The notes under the pieces: model-generated
Databases searched by the model: none
What the model saw: only the letters and a program-made list of their open reading frames with translations
Told to the model about the DNA's origin: nothing
Position numbers and translations under genes: made by a program
In this document: positions 8,223-15,711 of the stretch, in pieces
Numbering within the stretch: the first letter of the stretch is position 1
Layout of the letters: every line of letters begins with the position of its first letter
Origin: Streptomyces sp. F001
GTDB taxonomy: Bacteria; Actinomycetota; Actinomycetes; Streptomycetales; Streptomycetaceae
NCBI RefSeq assembly: GCF_004187715.1
Contig: NZ_QZWF01000008.1
Location: forward strand, 1-64,000
DNA: 64,000 nt
Direction: 5' to 3'

Positions 8223-8744
8223 ATGAGCAATCTCTTCGTCGTCGCGTACAACGATCTCGCCACCGCCGAGCAGGTGCGGCAGAAGCTGTTCGACCTGTCC
8301 AAGCAGCATCTGGTCGAGCTGGAGGACGCGGTGGTCGTCGAGCGGCGGGAGGACGGAAAGATCAAGCTGCACCAGGCCGTGAGCCACACGGCGACGGGCG
8401 CGGCCGGTGGCGCCCTGTGGGGCGGTGTGATCGGACTGCTCTTCCTGGCGCCGCTGCTCGGCGCGGCCGTGGGCGCGGCGGCCGGAGCGGCCGGCGGCGC
8501 GGTCACCGACACGGGCATCAACGACAACTTCATGAAGGAGCTCAGCCAGAACCTGCGCCCGGGCGCGGCAGCGCTGTTCGCGCTGATCAAGCAGGCGGCC
8601 GGGGACAAAGTGATTCCGGAAATCGCGCCCTACGGCGGCCAGTTGGTACAGACGTCGCTGAGCCAGGCCGAGGAGGACCACCTGCGCGAGGCGCTCGCGG
8701 CCGCGCAGGCGCCGAAGACGGAGAGCACGCCTCCCCCGGCCTGA
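8223..8744 (+). CDS. DUF1269 glycine-zipper protein
   Basis: A 173-residue protein: an alpha/beta N-terminal part ([20 protein letters not shown]), then [20 protein letters not shown], a Gly/Ala-rich membrane segment at about residues 60-95 (glycine-zipper pattern [15 protein letters not shown]), then [21 protein letters not shown] and a helical tail. This is the DUF1269 family, often called membrane proteins of the TM2/glycine-zipper type, with no established function. ATG 8223 follows AAGGGG by 8 nt; GTG 8214 is less likely. Confidence 0.88.
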   Translation: MSNLFVVAYNDLATAEQVRQKLFDLSKQHLVELEDAVVVERREDGKIKLHQAVSHTATGAAGGALWGGVIGLLFLAPLLGAAVGAAAGAAGGAVTDTGINDNFMKELSQNLRPGAAALFALIKQAAGDKVIPEIAPYGGQLVQTSLSQAEEDHLREALAAAQAPKTESTPPPA

Positions 8745-8757
8745 CCGGCGTGAGTGA

Positions 8758-8928
8758 ATGGGGGCCACGAGCGAGCTCACCCCTTTCACCCATGTCCACG
8801 ACGGTGAACGCCTGAACGCGGTGTACGGCGGTGGTCCGGGAACGGCCACCGCCGTTGTGCTGCACGGCGCGGGCAACAGCGGCAAGGAGCGGCTGCTGCC
8901 GCTGTTGGGCGAGTTCGGTTACATGCGG
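8758..8928 (+). pseudogene. Truncated alpha/beta-hydrolase remnant
   Basis: The frame reads FTHVHDGERLNAVYGGG, then AVVLHGAGNSGKERLLPLLG, which is the first strand, oxyanion-hole HGAG and first helix of an alpha/beta hydrolase. Similarity ends at about 8928, just before the winged-helix gene. No nucleophile elbow (GxSxG) or other core follows. The frame itself stays open to 9327 but that part is a shadow of the next gene. Probably a deletion remnant whose rest was replaced by the downstream gene. Confidence 0.6.
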
Positions 8929-8992
8929 CCGATTGTCGGTGGTGTTCGGCAGGATGCTCTGTGGACGCGACTGAACGGGTGGAGGTCGGAGC

Positions 8993-10180
8993 ATGGGTGG
9001 CGGACAGCAGCCGTATGTCGGCGTGGCGGAGCGGCGGACGCGGCTGGCGCTGCGGCATCGGCTGGCGCCGGCAGCGCGGGGCGCGTATCCCGAAGAGGTC
9101 GCCGACGCGCTCGTCGCGCTGCACGGCACGGACCCCGCGACGGTGTATCTGGCGGTGGGCGCGCGGCTCGCGGAGCGGGCGAAGACGGTGGCGGAGACCG
9201 AGCGTGCGCTGTACACGGACCGGGCCCTGGTGCGGATGCACGGCATGCGGCACACCGTGTTCGTGTTCCCGACGGAGCTGACCGCCGTCGTGCACGCCTC
9301 GACCGGTCTCGCGGTCGCCGCCCGTGAGCGGGCCTCGCTGGTCAAGGACATGGCGAAGGCCGGGGCTCCGGACGCGGCCTGGCTGAAGGAGGTCGAGGAG
9401 TCCACGCTGGGCGCACTGGCCCGGCGCGGGGAAGCGACGGCCGCCGAACTGGCGCAGGACGAGCCGCGCCTGCGGGAGCAGTTCGCGTACGCGGCCGGGA
9501 AGAGCTACGCGGGTGTCCACACCGTGTCGTCCCGGCTGCTGCGGGTACTGGGCGTGGAGGGGAAGGTCGTACGCGGTCGGCCGCTCGGCTCCTGGACGTC
9601 GACCCAGGCCCGCTGGGCCCTGGCACCGGAGCATCCCGAGTTGGACGTCGCCGAGGCCCAGACCGCGCTCCTGCGCCGCTGGCTGACGGCGTGCGGCCCC
9701 GCGACGGAGTCCGACCTGAAGTGGTGGACGGGGTGGCGGGTGACGGAGGTACGCCGGGCGCTGGCCGCGATCGGGGCGCAGGAGGTGCGGCTGGACGAGG
9801 GCACGGGGTACGTCGTCGACGGCGACACCGAGCCGGTGACGGTGCCCGTGGAGCCGTGGGCCGCCTTGCTGCCCGCTCTCGACCCCACGGCGATGGGCTG
9901 GCAGCTCCGCGACTGGTTCCTCGCCCCCGACCTGCGCCCCGCCCTCTTCGACCGCAGCGGCAACGTGGGGCCGACGGTGTGGTGGGACGGGCGTGTGGTG
10001 GGCGGCTGGGCCCAGCGGCCCGACGGGGAGATCGCCTGGCGGGTACTGGACGGGGCGGGCGTGGGCCGGGAGGCGCAGTCCGCGATCGAGGCGGAGGCGG
10101 CGCGCCTTCGGGAGTGGGTGGGGACGACGCGTGTCACTCCACGCTTCCGGACGCCGTTGGAGCGGGAGTTGGCGAGGTGA
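8993..10180 (+). CDS. Winged-helix DNA-binding protein, HTH_42/YcaQ-AlkZ superfamily
   Basis: A 395-residue protein of the HTH_42 fold, which includes YcaQ and the AlkZ DNA glycosylases that unhook bulky or crosslinked alkylated bases. Visible blocks: RLALRHRLAP, EVADALVALHGTDPATVYLA, MHGMRHTVFVFP, GPATESDLKWWTG, the winged-helix-like RRALAAIGAQEVRLDEG, and RPALFDRSGNVGPTVWWDGR. Characterised glycosylases carry Q-x-Q or Q-x-D at the position that here reads H-G-T-D, so catalysis is uncertain. GGAGG lies 7 nt before the ATG. Alternative: a non-catalytic DNA-binding paralogue. Confidence 0.82.
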   Translation: MGGGQQPYVGVAERRTRLALRHRLAPAARGAYPEEVADALVALHGTDPATVYLAVGARLAERAKTVAETERALYTDRALVRMHGMRHTVFVFPTELTAVVHASTGLAVAARERASLVKDMAKAGAPDAAWLKEVEESTLGALARRGEATAAELAQDEPRLREQFAYAAGKSYAGVHTVSSRLLRVLGVEGKVVRGRPLGSWTSTQARWALAPEHPELDVAEAQTALLRRWLTACGPATESDLKWWTGWRVTEVRRALAAIGAQEVRLDEGTGYVVDGDTEPVTVPVEPWAALLPALDPTAMGWQLRDWFLAPDLRPALFDRSGNVGPTVWWDGRVVGGWAQRPDGEIAWRVLDGAGVGREAQSAIEAEAARLREWVGTTRVTPRFRTPLERELAR

Positions 10181-10267
10181 GGGGCGGGACCCTCGAGTAC
10201 CGGTCGGCGAATTCCGGCAACGCCGGCGCCGGGCGCCGCACAACAGCACGGCACCCGGTGCCACCAC

Positions 10268-10576
10268 TCAGCGCGTGTACCGCAGCAACGCCCGCACCAT
10301 GTGGCACGTCGTGTCCGACGGCGGGTGGACGCCGATGAGTTCCGCAGTGCTTCGTATCGTCTCGTTCCGGGCCTGGTTCGGCACGTACACGCCCGAGTCG
10401 AGCAGGGCGATCGCAAGGCGCATGGCCTTGAGCCGGCGGTTGTGCGTGATGTACCACTCGCGCGGACGCCCCGGCGGCAGCGGCCGCTTCTCCACGGGCA
10501 CGTACGGCCGGTCGAGCAGCACGGGACGGTTGGCGGTGGACTGGGTCGGCTTCGGCTTCAGTGCGGCAGCGGGCAC
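10268..10576 (-). CDS. Conserved hypothetical protein (about 102 aa), GTG start
   Basis: Product with a disordered Pro/Lys-rich N-terminus, then RPYVPVEKRPLPPGRPREWY and a helical C-terminal half (HNRRLKAMRLAIALLDSGVY, ARNETIRSTAELIGVHPPSD, HMVRALLRYTR). No signal or membrane segment. AGGAGG abuts an ATG at 10582 directly, too close to serve it, but lies 6 nt before the in-frame GTG at 10576, which is therefore the likelier start. It is divergent from the ArsC-like gene across 262 bp. The function is unknown; the helical end may be DNA- or protein-binding. Confidence 0.72.
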   Translation of the reverse strand: MPAAALKPKPTQSTANRPVLLDRPYVPVEKRPLPPGRPREWYITHNRRLKAMRLAIALLDSGVYVPNQARNETIRSTAELIGVHPPSDTTCHMVRALLRYTR

Positions 10577-10826
10577 AGGCATCCTCCTGTCGCGGTCAGA
10601 GCGCCGCCCGGACACTCCGGCGACTCTCTCGAACACTGCTTCCAGTCTACTGGCCGCCACTGACATCCGGGGAGTCTGCGAACCTGCCAAACGCCCAGGT
10701 GAGCAAGGGATTGCCGCCGTGTCACACACGATCCGCGAGGTGTCTGCGAGGCGACGGCACATTCGAACAGAGCCTGTCGTTGCGCCCCTGGCCTCAGGGA
10801 GGTCGTGCGAGGCGATCGCGGCGGCG

Positions 10827-10832
10827 TACCGT
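10827..10832 (+). promoter_or_regulatory. -10 hexamer TACCGT of a likely leaderless promoter
   Basis: TACCGT, then 6 nt, then the ATG at 10839; no Shine-Dalgarno sequence is visible. Confidence 0.5.
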
Positions 10833-10838
10833 GCCCGC

Positions 10839-11198
10839 ATGGAAATCTGGATCAACCCCGCCTGCTCCAAGTGCCGCAGCGCCGTCAAACTGCTCGACGC
10901 CGAGGGCGCCGACTACACCGTCCGCCGCTATCTGGAGGACGTACCGACCGAGGACGAGATCCGCGACGTACTGAGCCGGCTCGGTCTCGAACCATGGGAC
11001 ATCACCCGCACCCAGGAGGCCGTGGCCAAGGAACTCGGCCTCAAGGACTGGCCACGGGACGCCGCCTCGCGCGACCGGTGGGTCACGGCGCTCGCCGAGC
11101 ACCCCAAGCTGATCCAACGGCCCATCATCACCGCGGACGACGGCACGGCGGTGGTCGCCCGCACCGACGAGGCCGTACGCGAGGCCCTGTCCCACTAG
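10839..11198 (+). CDS. ArsC/Spx-family thioredoxin-fold protein
   Basis: A 119-residue protein of the ArsC family with the redox-active N-terminal motif NPACSKCRSAVKLLDAEGAD (Cys9 and Cys12, a CxxC as in Spx-like members), YLEDVPTEDEIRDVLSRLGL and the family's QRPIITADDGTAVVAR near the C-terminus. Classical glutaredoxin-type arsenate reductases use a single Cys plus three Arg; this set is not clearly present, so arsenate reduction is not certain and a thiol oxidoreductase or regulatory role is possible. No ars operon genes are adjacent. The promoter looks leaderless. Confidence 0.85.
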   Translation: MEIWINPACSKCRSAVKLLDAEGADYTVRRYLEDVPTEDEIRDVLSRLGLEPWDITRTQEAVAKELGLKDWPRDAASRDRWVTALAEHPKLIQRPIITADDGTAVVARTDEAVREALSH

Positions 11199-11240
11199 CA
11201 CGGTTGGCGTGGCCTCACAGACAACTCCCGTGTGACATAC

Positions 11241-11275
11241 GTTACTTCAACGTACTCCTGTAACCGCTGAGTAAC
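11241..11275 (+). promoter_or_regulatory. Phased GTTAC/GTAAC repeats upstream of secreted protein gene
   Basis: GTTAC (11241), GTACT (11252), GTAAC (11260) and GTAAC (11271): two pairs, each with an 11-bp period, so on the same helix face. The arrangement resembles an activator or repressor binding region. It is not a good GlnR box because the GAAAC half-sites are missing. Confidence 0.35.
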
Positions 11276-11332
11276 CTCGTTCGGGATCTCGTACATAGCG
11301 GCGTACGCTCCCCTACCTCCCAGGAGGCGCGC

Positions 11333-12010
11333 ATGTCGCGCAGGAGAACTCTCAGTACGAAGAAGAAGATCGCGCTGCTGGTGAGCGCGGCGACGGTGGC
11401 GGGCGGTGGTGCCTTCGTCATGGCGAGCACCTCGAACGCCGCGCAGTCCGCGTCCGAGTCGAGTGTCTGCCAGGGACTCGCCACCGCACTCGGCAACAAC
11501 CAGCGGTTCATCGAGGGCCAACGGGCCAATCCGGACGCGCAGTCGGAGGCGCGGATCGCCAACCGCGAGGCGGTCATCGCGCAGATCCAGCGCCAGCAGG
11601 AGGCCTCCGGTTGTGAGGTGGGGGAGTCGGCTCAGGGCTCCCAGGCCGCACAGCCGGGCGGGAACGGCCAGGACAACGGTCAGCAGGCGGGTGAGGCCGG
11701 CGGCGGGCAGGCCGCGCAGCCGTCCGAGCCCGCCGCCCCGGGCGACGGCGCCGCCGCCTCCGGCGAGCAGGTCTGCAACGGCTCCACCGTCACGCTGTCC
11801 GGCGAGGGCGGTGCGCCGGCCGCGTCCAGCAACCAGTTCCCGGCGGGTACGAAGCTGAAAGTCACCAACCTGGACAACAACAAGTCCACGACCGTGGAGG
11901 TCACTTCGGTCTCCGGCAGCTGTGTCCTGCTGAACAACGCGGCCTTCGAACAGGTCCGGGAGCCCGGCAAGTTCCTGATCCGCCGGGCCGTGATCGAGAA
12001 GGTGGGGTGA
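11333..12010 (+). CDS. Secreted modular protein, Cys-bracketed helix, linker and double-psi-like domain
   Basis: A 225-residue exported protein. A basic N-terminus and hydrophobic core form a signal peptide (MSRRRTLSTKKKIALLVSAA; cleavage near SNA-A). Next is a helical module that begins and ends with Cys (VCQGLATALGNN to EASGCEV), then a Gln/Gly/Ala/Pro-rich linker of about 55 residues, then a C-terminal domain with VCNGSTVTLSG, FPAGTKLKVTNLDNNKS and VSGSCVLLNNAAFEQV. The GTKLKVTNLDN pattern is like the double-psi beta-barrel of RlpA, but the catalytic residues cannot be confirmed. GGAGG lies 7 nt before the ATG. Confidence 0.78.
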   Translation: MSRRRTLSTKKKIALLVSAATVAGGGAFVMASTSNAAQSASESSVCQGLATALGNNQRFIEGQRANPDAQSEARIANREAVIAQIQRQQEASGCEVGESAQGSQAAQPGGNGQDNGQQAGEAGGGQAAQPSEPAAPGDGAAASGEQVCNGSTVTLSGEGGAPAASSNQFPAGTKLKVTNLDNNKSTTVEVTSVSGSCVLLNNAAFEQVREPGKFLIRRAVIEKVG

Positions 12011-12080
12011 GGCTCGACCGCCGAGGAGAACACTGATGCGGCGGTCAGGCCCGCCCCGGCCGCCGCGTCGTACGTGTCAT

Positions 12081-12116
12081 CGGTCCTGCTGCTCCCGGCC
12101 AGGAGCAGCAGGACCG
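12081..12116. terminator. Terminator hairpin after the secreted protein gene
   Basis: Perfect 15-bp arms (CGGTCCTGCTGCTCC and complement) with a CGGCCA loop. The 412-bp gap 12011-12422 holds this hairpin and the glnII regulatory region; no ORF of its own is seen. Confidence 0.88.
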
Positions 12117-12282
12117 GCACGTCCGGCGCCGGGCGGAGCGTCACGCGTCCGTCACGCCCCCATCGCCCCATCGCATACGAGCCGCCCGACCGGTCCCCAC
12201 TCCCTCCACGCACCGCGCGTTTCCGCAGGTCCTGCGCGCCCGGCCCGCCCTCACAGCGTGAACCACGCCACAGCACCACCAG

Positions 12283-12320
12283 GTAACACGGGGTTCACAA
12301 ACGGGCAATGATCGGGAAAT
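12283..12320 (+). promoter_or_regulatory. GlnR operator of glnII
   Basis: GTAAC (12283), TTCAC (12294), GCAAT (12305) and GAAAT (12316) are spaced by exactly 6 nt each, the same layout as the glnA operator. The second and third half-sites diverge from consensus. It lies about 105 bp upstream of the glnII start. GlnR control of glnII is established in S. coelicolor. Confidence 0.78.
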
Positions 12321-12422
12321 CGCCTGTTGACAGGCTGCCGGGCAAACAAGCGCGGCGCCCCAGTGCCGCAGCGCCGCAGCACCCGCAAACGCGCCCAGAC
12401 CCACCCCCGAAGGATGTGGCCC

Positions 12423-13451
12423 GTGACCTTCAAGGCTGAGTACATCTGGATCGACGGCACCGAGCCGACGGCCAAGCTTCGTTCCAAGACGAAGATCATG
12501 GCCGACGACGCCAAGGGTGCCGAGCTGCCGATCTGGGGCTTCGACGGGTCCTCCACCAACCAGGCCGAGGGCCACGCCTCGGACTGTGTACTGAAGCCGG
12601 TCTTCTCCTGCCCCGACCCGATCCGCGGCGGCGACGACATCCTGGTGCTGTGCGAGGTCCTCAACACGGACATGACCCCGCACTCCTCCAACACGCGTGC
12701 CGCGCTGGTCGAGGTCGCGGAGAAGTTCGCCGCGCAGGAGCCGATCTTCGGCATCGAGCAGGAGTACACCTTCTTCGACGGTTCCCGCCCGCTCGGCTTC
12801 CCCGAGGGCGGCTTCCCGGCCCCGCAGGGCGGCTACTACTGCGGTGTCGGCGCCGACGAGATCTTCGGCCGTGACATCGTCGAGGCCCACCTGGAGAACT
12901 GCCTGAAGGCGGGCCTGGGCCTGTCCGGCATCAACGCCGAGGTCATGCCCGGCCAGTGGGAGTTCCAGGTCGGCCCGCTGTCCCCGCTGGAGGTCTCCGA
13001 CCAGCTGTGGGTGGCCCGCTGGCTGCTCTACCGCACCGCCGAGGACTTCGGTATCTCCGCCACCCTCGACCCCAAGCCGGTCAAGGGCGACTGGAACGGC
13101 GCCGGCGCGCACACCAACTTCTCCACCAAGGCGATGCGTGAGGGCTACGACGCGATCATCACCGCGTGCGAGTCGCTCGGTGAGGGCTCCAAGCCGCTCG
13201 ACCACGTCAAGAACTACGGCGCCGGCATCGACGACCGGCTGACCGGTCTGCACGAGACCGCCCCGTGGAACGAGTACTCCTACGGTGTCTCCAACCGTGG
13301 CGCCTCGGTCCGTATCCCGTGGCAGGTCGAGAAGGACGGCAAGGGCTACATCGAGGACCGCCGCCCGAACGCCAACGTCGACCCGTACGTGGTGACCCGC
13401 CTGCTGGTGGACACCTGCTGCTCGGCCTTGGAGAAGGCCGGCCAGGTCTGA
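12423..13451 (+). CDS. glnII: Eukaryotic-type glutamine synthetase GlnII
   Basis: GS type II, an octameric or decameric heat-labile enzyme not controlled by adenylylation. The 342-residue product has TFKAEYIWIDGTEPTAKLRS, the GS-II block WGFDGSSTNQAEGHASDCVL, FGIEQEYTFF, PQGGYYCGVG, EVMPGQWEFQVGP, GDWNGAGAHTNFSTKAMR and SYGVSNRGASVRIPW. The GTG at 12423 follows AAGGA by 8 nt; an ATG at 12414 overlaps the SD. It lacks the GS-I adenylylation tyrosine loop. A GlnR operator lies upstream and a terminator downstream, so the gene is monocistronic. Confidence 0.97.
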   Translation: MTFKAEYIWIDGTEPTAKLRSKTKIMADDAKGAELPIWGFDGSSTNQAEGHASDCVLKPVFSCPDPIRGGDDILVLCEVLNTDMTPHSSNTRAALVEVAEKFAAQEPIFGIEQEYTFFDGSRPLGFPEGGFPAPQGGYYCGVGADEIFGRDIVEAHLENCLKAGLGLSGINAEVMPGQWEFQVGPLSPLEVSDQLWVARWLLYRTAEDFGISATLDPKPVKGDWNGAGAHTNFSTKAMREGYDAIITACESLGEGSKPLDHVKNYGAGIDDRLTGLHETAPWNEYSYGVSNRGASVRIPWQVEKDGKGYIEDRRPNANVDPYVVTRLLVDTCCSALEKAGQV

Positions 13452-13466
13452 TCCGTCCCGCTCGTC

Positions 13467-13503
13467 GGAAGGGGCGTCCACCCTCGTGGTGGGCGCCCCT
13501 TCC
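13467..13503. terminator. glnII terminator
   Basis: 16-bp arms with one G-T wobble (GGAAGGGGCGTCCACC with GGTGGGCGCCCCTTCC) and a CTCGT loop, 16 nt after the glnII stop. Confidence 0.88.
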
Positions 13504-13576
13504 CGTTGCGAACGGCTCGTGTCCACGCAGTGAGAGGAGGGGCCCGGTCCAGGACGGTGTCTGCTTCAATGGGGCC

Positions 13577-13699
13577 ATGGCCAGCTTCCAGAAGCACTCC
13601 GCGACGGGTCGCCAGGACCTCGAGCCCTTCTGGCCTTCCCGTCAGCACCACGACTTCGACCGGCTGTGTTGCCGCGCGCTGACCGCGCCGGCCCGCTGA
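13577..13699 (+). CDS. 40-aa leader-peptide-like ORF with tandem Cys codons
   Basis: A 40-codon ORF, MASFQKHSATGRQDLEPFWP at the N-terminus, ending SRQHHDFDRLCCRALTAPAR. It lies 80 bp upstream of the winged-helix gene on the same strand. The block R-Q-H-H-D-F-D-R-L-C-C-R resembles actinobacterial cysteine-sensing leader peptides (general form R-x-H-x-D-L-x-R-x-x-x-x-x-C), with adjacent TGT TGC codons. No Shine-Dalgarno is visible; TTCAAT lies 6 nt before the ATG. A 4-bp GGCC-TTC-GGCC hairpin follows. Alternative: an unrelated small protein or a chance ORF. Confidence 0.5.
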   Translation: MASFQKHSATGRQDLEPFWPSRQHHDFDRLCCRALTAPAR

Positions 13700-13779
13700 C
13701 GCCGTACACACCGGCCTTCGGCCAGCGCGACACGACGTACGTCCCCGTCGGACTTCTCGCGCGAAAGAGCTGACCTCGC

Positions 13780-14367
13780 ATGGCGACCACCCCTGCTTCC
13801 CCGTCCCGTTCCCTGCACACCGCTCCTGCTCCCGGCAGCCCGCGGCACCGACTGCGTGCCGTCGACCGGGACGAGGTGCTCGATGTCGCGGAGTTCCTGC
13901 CGCCGGGTGCCACCTGGCTGCCCGCTCCGCAGCACACCCTGCCCAACCTGCCGGGCCGCCCGCCCATGGTCGGCTACCTGGTGCTCGTGCCGGCCGATCA
14001 GCAGCCGCCGTTCCTGCCGGTGGCGGTAGCCGACGAGCCGCAGCCGGACGCCCTCGACACCACCACCGACACCGAGCCGCCCATCCGTATCGACGCCCTG
14101 CAGCGCACCGCCGAGGTGGCCGGGCGGGAGCTCGACCTCACGTACCTGGAGTTCGAGCTGCTCGCTCACCTGGTGGCGCACCCCCACCGGGTGCACACCC
14201 GCGACCAGCTGGTCACCACGGTGTGGGGCTATGGCCATGTGGGCGACGGCCGCACCGTCGACGTCCACATCGCCCGACTGCGCCGCAAGCTGGGCCCCGA
14301 GCACCGGCAGGCGATCCTCACGATCCGCCGCGTCGGCTACAAGTACGCCCCGCCGACCGGGAGTTGA
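13780..14367 (+). CDS. OmpR-type winged-helix DNA-binding protein without receiver domain
   Basis: A 195-residue protein whose C-terminal half (about residues 95-190) is a Trans_reg_C winged helix: IRIDALQRTAEVAGRELDLT, YLEFELLAHLVAHPHRVHTR, VWGYGHVGDGRTVDVHIARL and RRKLGPEHRQAILTIRRVGY. The N-terminal half is Pro-rich (PPGATWLPAPQHTLPNLPGR) with no phosphoacceptor Asp pocket, so it is an orphan, kinase-independent regulator. It is known in streptomycetes as a winged-helix family gene near glnII. An 80-bp gap separates it from the leader-like ORF. Targets are unknown. Confidence 0.9.
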   Translation: MATTPASPSRSLHTAPAPGSPRHRLRAVDRDEVLDVAEFLPPGATWLPAPQHTLPNLPGRPPMVGYLVLVPADQQPPFLPVAVADEPQPDALDTTTDTEPPIRIDALQRTAEVAGRELDLTYLEFELLAHLVAHPHRVHTRDQLVTTVWGYGHVGDGRTVDVHIARLRRKLGPEHRQAILTIRRVGYKYAPPTGS

Positions 14368-14482
14368 CCGTCGGCCGACTGCCGGTCGCGGACCTCTGAC
14401 GGCCGCTGCCGACATCACCTGACCGTCTGCTGTCGGCAGAACCCGGTTCCGTCCCGCCGCTCCCCCGGGCACAGTCACCGGC

Positions 14483-15496
14483 ATGAGACTGCTGATGCTG
14501 GGTGGTACGGAGTTCGCGGGACGGGCCGTCGTGGAGGTGGCGCTCGGGCGTGGCTGGGACGTGACCGTGTTCCACCGGGGGCGGCACACGGCCCCGGCCG
14601 GGGTGCGGTCGCTGCACGGTGACCGCACCGCGCCCGACGGGCTCGCCGCCCTCGCGGACGGCGCATGGGACGCCGTGGTCGACACCTGGTCGGCGGCGCC
14701 GTTCGCGGTGCGGGACGCGGCGCGGCTGCTGCGGGGCCGCGCCGGGCGGTATGTGTACGTGTCGAGCTGCTCGGTGTACGCCTGGGCCCCGCCCGCCGGC
14801 TACACCGAGGACGCGCCCCTGGTCGAGGGCGCCGACCCCGACGCCGACCACACGGACTACGCCCGCGACAAGCGCGGCGCCGAGCTGGCCGCCGTCGAGG
14901 CCTTCGGTGCGGAGCGCTCGCTGCTGGTGCGGGCCGGGCTGCTGCTCGGGCCGTACGAGAACATCGGCCGACTCCCCTGGTGGCTGACCCGGATCGCCAG
15001 GGGCGGCCCCGTGCTGGCGCCGGGTCCCCGGGAGCTGCCCCTCCAGTACATCGACGTCCGCGATCTCGCCGAGTGGATCCTGGACGGGGTGGAGCAGGAG
15101 CTCAGCGGGCCGTACAACCTGATCGGCCCCCGGGGCCTCACCACGACGGGCGAGCTGCTCGACGCCTGCGTGCAGGTGACCGGCGCGGCGGCCGAGCTGC
15201 GCTGGACCGACCCCGAGGTGGTGCTGGAGGCGGGCATCGAGCCGTGGAGCCAGTTGCCGGTGTGGGTGCCGCCGGGGAGCGAGCTGCACGACGCCCTGCA
15301 CGGCGCGGACGTGTCCAGGGCGCTGGCGACGGGGCTGCGCTGCCGGCCGGTCACGGAGACCGTGGCCGACACCTGGAGCTGGCTGCAGGACCTCGGCGGC
15401 GCCGCCCCGCAGCGTCCGGACCGGCCGCCGGTGGGCCTCGATCCGGAGGTGGAGGCGAAGGTCCTCGCGACCGGCCGTCCGGACCTGGGGCGCTGA
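14483..15496 (+). CDS. NAD-dependent epimerase/dehydratase family protein
   Basis: A 337-residue extended SDR. The Rossmann start is MRLLMLGGTEFAGRAVVEVA with GGTxFxG; a typical SDR YxxxK is represented by DYARDKRGAE (Tyr-x3-Lys), and SCSVYAWAPP gives the serine region. YIDVRDLAEWILDGVEQ and PYNLIGPRG are typical of the atypical SDR group that binds NAD(H). The substrate is unknown. It is separated from the winged-helix gene by 115 bp. No SD is obvious, which leaves the start slightly uncertain, but the fold begins exactly at residue 1. Confidence 0.87.
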   Translation: MRLLMLGGTEFAGRAVVEVALGRGWDVTVFHRGRHTAPAGVRSLHGDRTAPDGLAALADGAWDAVVDTWSAAPFAVRDAARLLRGRAGRYVYVSSCSVYAWAPPAGYTEDAPLVEGADPDADHTDYARDKRGAELAAVEAFGAERSLLVRAGLLLGPYENIGRLPWWLTRIARGGPVLAPGPRELPLQYIDVRDLAEWILDGVEQELSGPYNLIGPRGLTTTGELLDACVQVTGAAAELRWTDPEVVLEAGIEPWSQLPVWVPPGSELHDALHGADVSRALATGLRCRPVTETVADTWSWLQDLGGAAPQRPDRPPVGLDPEVEAKVLATGRPDLGR

Positions 15497-15711
15497 AACT
15501 CCACGAAATCCACCACCCGGCTCGAACACTTCACGTGAGATCACCACAACTCCCGGTGTTCCTGGGGTAGTTGGGTCTGAATTGTCTCGCGAATCTCTCA
15601 TCAATTTCTGATCCGTCTGAACACCGGTGGGACGACCTCCGTATGGAAGGGAGCCGCTTCACTCCTGTCGGGCGCCTCGATGCTGCCCCGCAAGGAAGTC
15701 AGAGGAGTTCC

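Noticed and set aside
11241-11275. GlnR box
   Set aside because: The GAAAC half-sites are missing and the internal spacing is 3 nt between pairs, unlike the true boxes at glnA and glnII.
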